A DNA stretch of 64,000 bases from contig NC_071398.1 of NCBI RefSeq assembly GCF_022682495.2, positions 95,445,705 to 95,509,704 of the forward strand. The letters run 5' to 3'. The position numbers and the translations under genes are program-made. Each line of letters starts with the position of its first letter. Within the stretch, counting starts at the first letter, position 1. This document shows positions 58,500-64,000 of this stretch, piece by piece. The notes beneath the pieces were generated by a model. The model searched no databases. It worked only from the letters and a program-made list of their open reading frames with translations, and was not told the origin of the DNA. Source of the stretch: Desmodus rotundus. Taxonomy: Eukaryota; Chordata; Mammalia; Chiroptera; Phyllostomidae.

Positions 58500-58700
58500 T
58501 GGGCTCCAGAGTTCAGATGACCTGGTCTCGTACTTGCCTCTGCCACATGCTAGCTGCCTCACCCTTGGTTTCCTCATCCACAAAAGGAGAAAATAAAAAC
58601 ACTGTTGCTATTATGAGGAATAATAAGATAATGTGTGTAAAAGCCCTCAGTAAGCTGCCTGGTTCTGGAAAGTGTTTGATTAATGTTAGTTGTTGTAATT
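58500..58700 (+). mobile_element. MIR SINE
   Basis: GGGCTCCAGAGTTCAGATGA, CTTGCCTCTGCCACATGCTA, GGTTTCCTCATCCACAAAAG, AATAAGATAATGTGTGTAAA and AAAGCCCTCAGTAAGCTGCC are in full MIR order. Confidence 0.75.
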
Positions 58701-59469
58701 ATCAATATTGATGAAAATTATGTCTGAAGGGGCAGGATCATGTCCAAAAACTGAAGAGGAGCTGGAGCAGCAGTCTTTGGGAATGGACAGGGTAGGGGGG
58801 GCGATGCTCTCAGCGTGCAAAGCCTCCCTTCGCTACTGCCCGGTCCAAAGCATACACACCCAGGAGGGAGAAATAAAAGGTATCACAAGTCCAAGCCTCT
58901 ACCAGTTTTCCCTGAGCAATGAAATCCCTCCAGAGCTCTGGTTTTATCTGGGAGCAATTTGGTGATTAACATGAGTGTTTCCGTCGGAAATCACTGAGAC
59001 AGGTCCAAGGAGGGCCAGGTTAACAATACGTGTGTGTAGGAGGGGGGTCTCCTCCAGTTCAGCTACCCTCTCCGGTTTCCTGCAGATGATGCAAACAGTT
59101 TAATCAAGTACCCCTTATTAAATTGATTCAATGTGACAAGAACAGGGAACACGGAGAGCATCTGCTGTATAATGATACTCATCTGCTGTAACCCAAGCAA
59201 CAAACACGGACACTATGTGCTATTGTGTGAAATTCATAATCCTTCTCTATAATTGTACTATAATAAGATTATCCATTATTTATTTGTATTTTAGAGTCCA
59301 AAGAAATATCCTAGGCAATGGTTAACAGCAGCAGCTTATCTGGAAGCTTAGAATTGACTGATAAAACTGTAATCCGCTGCATTTCAAAGATACCAACCGA
59401 GCTGAAGTAGGGGTGAAGGGGAAGGAGGAGAGAAGTAACATATTTAACATCCACGGTGCTGGGGCGGAG

Positions 59470-59640
59470 CTTTAACTACGTTATCTCTTTGGGGTTTTAC
59501 AATACTATGAAGCTACTTTTATCACCCCCATTTTACAGAAGAGGAAACCACTGCCCTAGCAGAGTTTCAGTGATTTAAGGTCGTATCACTAGCTGTGAAT
59601 CGGAGCCATAACTCGAACTGAAATATGTGATTACCAAGGC
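59470..59640 (-). mobile_element. MIR SINE
   Basis: CTTTAACTACGTTATCTCTT, CCCATTTTACAGAAGAGGAA, GTCGTATCACTAGCTGTGAA and CATAACTCGAACTGAAATAT are an antisense MIR. Confidence 0.7.
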
Positions 59641-60997
59641 TCTGGGGCTTTTCCACACCTCCAACAGGTACATTGTAAGATGACTGCTAGAGAAAAGAAA
59701 GTAAAGTGAATTGAGAGATCCTGAAACAGAAGCTTTTAAATTTCTAAAGCAGAACTCTGTACTTTTCTTATTAAGTTGCTTATATCTTTATATACTTAAA
59801 ACATGAGCTAAAACTTCATACTGCATCTAGCAGTATTATTAATAAGGCATTTGCAAATTTAATGAAAAAGAAAAGACTGAAGGCAAACTGATGACGAATG
59901 CAATGCACATGTTTATAACCTGCTAGAGTGGAAAGTATCTGCGGATCGAGGAGGCGGCCTTCCTTGAATGACCTGCCAATGGTGGCTTCTATGGTGTTAA
60001 AAACTGGCTTTTTATTTACTTTAAGAGCAATAGTGAATTGCTTAATTGGCTAATAGTCAAATAATAAAAAGGTCATCATTTTTAAACAGTGGCCATAGTA
60101 GCAGCAGTTGGCATTGCCCTGAGCATTCTACTTCCACTCATTTCAATGGGAGTTTATTTTTTATGTTCAATTTAAAATATTATCCCCAAAACCGGTCATT
60201 TCGGGGTCTAAAAATGGTCATAAAGTATCATCATAGAGGATCTCTCTCCAATATCATGAGGATCATAAAAATAGCTAAAATTCTTATGCTTTGATTACTT
60301 TTCAAATTAAGCATGAACTTAAGAAATAATGTTACTGCCTAATAGCTCCCCATGGGTTTACTTAAAGCCACAAATTCTAATATGATGACCATATTTAGAC
60401 CTTAGGACATATACATTCTGTCTTATTTAAATGTCCATTAGGGATCTCAGAAAACTTTCAAACGGTCAGGTGAAAAAGGCCCATTTACCAGTTAACCAAA
60501 GATACATAAAGAATGAAAGGCAAAACAAGCAGTTATCTGTCAATTTCTAAAATTGCTACTCATTCCTTATTATGTTGTCTCACTGATCCTGTTATTAAAG
60601 TCTTCGATATAGTTCTTAAATATAAATTTTTAATGTTCAAAACTGCAAAAAAGTTATTGTTTCACATTCTTACTTATTTACTTAGCATGCATTTGTGGAG
60701 ATTTTTAAGCATGAAATGTAACATGAGATTATGATTTGTAATACTAAAAAGACCAACATTTTCTTACTATTGAAATGATGGTATAGGGGAGCAAAAATTC
60801 ATTTGCTACTCTTCTTTCGGCTTGTCTAGTAATTAAATTGCCATAAAACAGACTAAGAGGAGAAAAACAAATTTAATGGTGTGTGTACAGGGGCCACAGA
60901 GATTCAGACTGAAGGGCAAGGTGGGCTGCTGAGGCTTGTGAACCACCCTGTGCTAAGAAATGGGATAACCCACTGGAGCTTCAAAGGGAAGAAGATA

Positions 60998-61118
60998 CCG
61001 TATTTTGCCATGTATAATGCATACCCACAGTTTAGTACTACCCATGTATAATGCGCATCCTTATTCTTCCCTCAAAATTTGGGCAAAAAAAGTGTGCATT
61101 ATACACGGCGAAATACGG
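60998..61118. mobile_element. 121-bp MITE with 23-bp terminal inverted repeats and TA target duplication
   Basis: The left end 60998-61020 (CCGTATTTTGCCATG then TATAATGC) and the inverted right end 61096-61118 (CCGTATTTCGCCGTG then TATAATGC) match at 21 of 23 bases. Both differences are CG-to-TG/CA type transitions, as expected from CpG decay. Both ends are flanked by TA (60996-60997 and 61119-61120), the signature of Tc1/mariner-type (including pogo/Tigger-like) elements. An internal copy of the left end, CCCATGTATAATGCGCATCC, starts at 61041. There is no coding capacity. Confidence 0.9.
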
Positions 61119-61724
61119 TAATCCACAGGATGGGAAGGAGAGCAGATGGTTTGCTAATTAGATGCTTGTCCTGCCACACACAAAGATCACTGAGATAAAA
61201 AGTAATCTCTGGTAATAGTTCTCTGGTAATACCCTGGGGTAGTTAAAGGAGAGGTGGAAGTTTTGCTTACCAGGTTGTGGCTGCCTTCAGCTCAGACTGC
61301 CCACATGCCAAAGTGGTGTATCTGGGAGGTTTGTTTGAACCCTTTCGATGGTAAAACAAAAAGCTGAGAGTAGGGTAATGTTCATATATGTTAGCAAATC
61401 TGCATAAATAATTAGTAAAATTGAATAAAAATAAGTTATTAAGTAACAATTAAAATTTGTGGAGAATTTCAATTTTTGTAAATAATAACTCCTTTTGCTT
61501 CTCCTAATGGCCAAGTAGTTCTTCTGACACTTCACTACTTCCTGGTATCTTTATTCCAAAGAACACAAAAATAGGGAACAAAGGAAAAACTCTAATTAAT
61601 GACTAATTGGTGGATGTTATATGTAATCACCTCTGTCAAATGACTAGGCAATGGGAGTAAGTGAAAATTAAGAGCTAAAGTAAATAAAAGTTTCAGTATG
61701 TGAAAGTTTATCAACTGTTTTTAA

Positions 61725-61894
61725 AATTGATTTTAGAGTGAGATGGAGGGAAGGATAGGGAGAAACACGGATGTGTTTTTCCACTAACTCATGCATTTAT
61801 TGGTTGATTTTTGCATGTGCCCTGACCAGGGATCAAACCTGCAACCTTGGTGTATCAGGACAACGCTCTGAGCAATGGAGCTACACGGCCAGGG
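61725..61894 (-). mobile_element. Ves-type SINE, minus strand
   Basis: On the minus strand: CCCTGGCCGTGTAGCTCCAT head, ACACCAAGGTTGCAGGTTTG, TCCCTGGTCAGGGCACATGC, CAATAAATGCATGAGTTAGT and a TCTCACTCTAAAATC end. It is related to the subfamily at 57481. The duplication is short (CTGTTT-type, 61715-61720 and 61895-61900). Confidence 0.88.
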
Positions 61895-61900
61895 CTGTTT

Positions 61901-63447
61901 CTGTTATCAAATGTTTTATCCATACCTTCGGTTCCCTGTTCCTTGTATAGAGGAGAGCTGCCTAAGTGAATGTTATAGGAAAACCGGCTCATAAAGTCGG
62001 CAAAACGTTCTAGTATTACACTTTACAAAGAACAAAATGAATGGGCTCATCTGCGTTTGAAACACAGATTGAAGCCTTAGTCACTGGCAGCTTTTACCAT
62101 TTTATTCACTGATAACAATCTCGTACATTTCTTTTTGCCCTGGAAAAACTGAACACTACGCTGGTCTTAACCCTAACATGTTAATATTCAAAGAGTTAAA
62201 ACTTCAACCATACAGTTTTTCTTTTTCTTCTTGCCATTCGTCCCCCATTCTCTCTCACACATACCTCTTTTAAAAGATTATTTTTGTCCTAAACTGTATA
62301 ACTATGTGGTACACACTGTATGTACATCAGATAACCTTCTAAGTATACATCCTTACATACATCTTCAAACTTGACTCCAGTTATTTTTCACTGACCTCTT
62401 TATACCAGGGTTGACACTATAAATGAGATATGAACGTAGTACACATGATCTTCCACAGACTGAAGTTTATAAAGAAGTCCTATATTAGCCCATTGTAGAT
62501 AATAATTCTAGTATGCTTACAGCTATCAGTATTTCAACACTGCTTTAAAAATACTGTATGTTAGGGTAACATCTTACTGAGGATGTTCCATAAAAAAATA
62601 CCTCTGATATGGATAGAGGGTAATTAAACCATTAGACAAGACGATATCCCAGGAATTTACTGTGAAAGAAAATAAGCTATAAATTTGCCCAAAGCCTCTC
62701 TGTAGGACCGACTTCTAAAGCGCCATTTGTAAAGCAGCTTCCTTCCCAGACGGAAGGGTCTTTGAAAGCACGCACAGCTCCTCTTTAATACAGAAGGCCT
62801 GCACACTGTTAACGTAAGCTGCCTGTGCTCTTTGTATTGCTAATACACCTGTAGAAGTGGTCTTTAACTTCGCAACGGCACAGAATGCTAAGGCGGCAGT
62901 AAGCAAGTTTACAGGTAGTGTTGTGACCCCAGGGCATTTGAACAGAAGCACAGTGAAGAAAGTAGGTCTGAGGTTAGATAATGACGAAGTTTTGTCTGTC
63001 AGAGCAGGCAGGCTGAAACCTCTGACAGTGAACGTGCCAAGACGAAGTGACAGGGGTCCGACACTGCAGCATTGATGGCACCATTTCCCACCACGAAGCC
63101 CTTAAAGGCTCTGATGGCTCTTCTCATATACTTCTGGGTCAGTAGCCCCAAATTAAAACCTTTACAGGTAAATAGCACCATTTCGACCTAATCTCGAAGT
63201 TTTCCTCTCCCCTAAAACTCCAATCTATTTCTTCTACAGAAAACAGCTTCTTGGCATCAACAAAGCAATATTGTAGCATTGTGCATTCAGTGAATTAGAA
63301 AACATTTCTCTACCAAGCATATGCCATTGACAGGGTATTCTGTTGGAAAAAAATAACTAAAGCAAATAATGAACACAGAGCATTGTTACCACGAGGATAA
63401 TGGGAGAAAAGAGACATTCGTGTTAAATATGCTGTCTTTTCCTTCTC
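61901..63447. other. Upstream/intronic sequence, nothing recognised
   Basis: Unique-looking AT-rich sequence. No SINE, LINE, exon or RNA gene could be supported. Confidence 0.5.
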
Positions 63448-63835
63448 ATTGAATTTATTGCGGTGACATTGGTTAATACAACCACGCAGGGTTTGAGTGT
63501 ACAACTCAATCGGACATCACCTGCACCCTGCGTGGCACACCCACTGCCCAAAGCCAAGTCTCTTTCTGTCCCCACTTATCCCCTCTCTGCCGGACACCCT
63601 CTCCCCCAACCCCCTCCCCTCTGGCTATCCCCATACTGTTGTGTGTGTCTGTGGGGCTGTACATACGTTTTTCTGCTCAATTCCTTCACCTTCTTTCATC
63701 CAGCCCCCCAAAACCCCACCCCTCCGATAGCTGTCAGTCTGTTCCATGTGCCCAGGCCTGTTTCAGTTTTGTTCATCAGTTTATTTTGGTCATTAGAAAA
63801 TATACTGTTATTTTGTTTTGATGTGTTTCTTTTTT
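63448..63835 (-). mobile_element. L1 3' UTR fragment (older mammalian subfamily)
   Basis: CATTGAATTTATTGCGGTGA, CATTGGTTAATACAACCACG, GAGTGTACAACTCAATCGGA, CATCACCTGCACCCTGCGTG and CCCAAAGCCAAGTCTCTTTC are the antisense 3' UTR typical of L1MA/L1PB-age elements. It continues through C-rich text to about 63835 (TTTTGGTCATTAGAAAATAT). The rest of the element, if present, would lie past this. Confidence 0.82.
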
Positions 63836-64000
63836 TCTATTTGCTATAGACAGCCCATATATGAATTTAAAAAATGCAGAAATTAGAATAAACTCAAAGC
63901 GAAACAATTTCCTCTTGGTTTTAATGGTTATTAAAGAAATATATAAATTTAAAATAAATAAGTCCTTCAAGCCTCTACTGGATATAGGCTTATTAGTTAT

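Overview
The window is nuclear DNA from a placental mammal, most likely a bat. It carries many copies of tRNA-derived SINEs with the bat Ves-type head (CCCTGGCTGGTGTGGCTCAG and close variants), young L1 3' ends, and ancient mammal-wide MIR and L2 elements. The Ves copies look most like those of New World (noctilionoid) bats, but that placement is from memory of the consensus.

One protein-coding gene explains the window: RABGAP1L, transcribed on the minus strand, so transcription runs from high to low coordinates. Three coding exons are visible: 50956-50846, 16674-16582 and 4412-4302. All have canonical AG/GT borders and join in phase 0, giving 105 continuous codons. The first begins with ATG and matches the alternative first exon of the short, TBC-less RABGAP1L product ('isoform 10' type). 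The other two are shared with the long Rab-GAP isoforms and encode the start of the C-terminal coiled coil. The catalytic TBC exons should lie beyond 64000 and the remaining C-terminal exons before position 1. Everything else is intronic, or upstream of the alternative start.

Layout: 1-4301, intron with two Ves SINEs and MIRs; 4302-4412, exon; 4413-16581, intron holding an apparently full-length half-L1 (HAL1-like) element at 9457-11451 with an intact ORF1; 16582-16674, exon; 16675-50845, a 34 kb intron with L1 copies (one with a 5' inversion and a probable 3' transduction at 31254-31728), a mariner relic, a possible conserved regulatory block near 26.8-27.15 kb, a G-rich tract at 47.2 kb, and a tandem duplication split by two nested SINEs at 48.3-48.9 kb; 50846-50956, alternative first exon; 50957-64000, sequence upstream of the short transcript (still inside the long isoform's intron) with a probable solo LTR, a TA-flanked MITE and an old L1 3' end.

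I see no rRNA, CRISPR, operon, viral genome or novel multi-gene system. The most notable items are the intact HAL1-like retroelement, the rearranged L1 and the alternative RABGAP1L promoter/first exon. Names and boundaries of old repeats come from visual recognition and are approximate.
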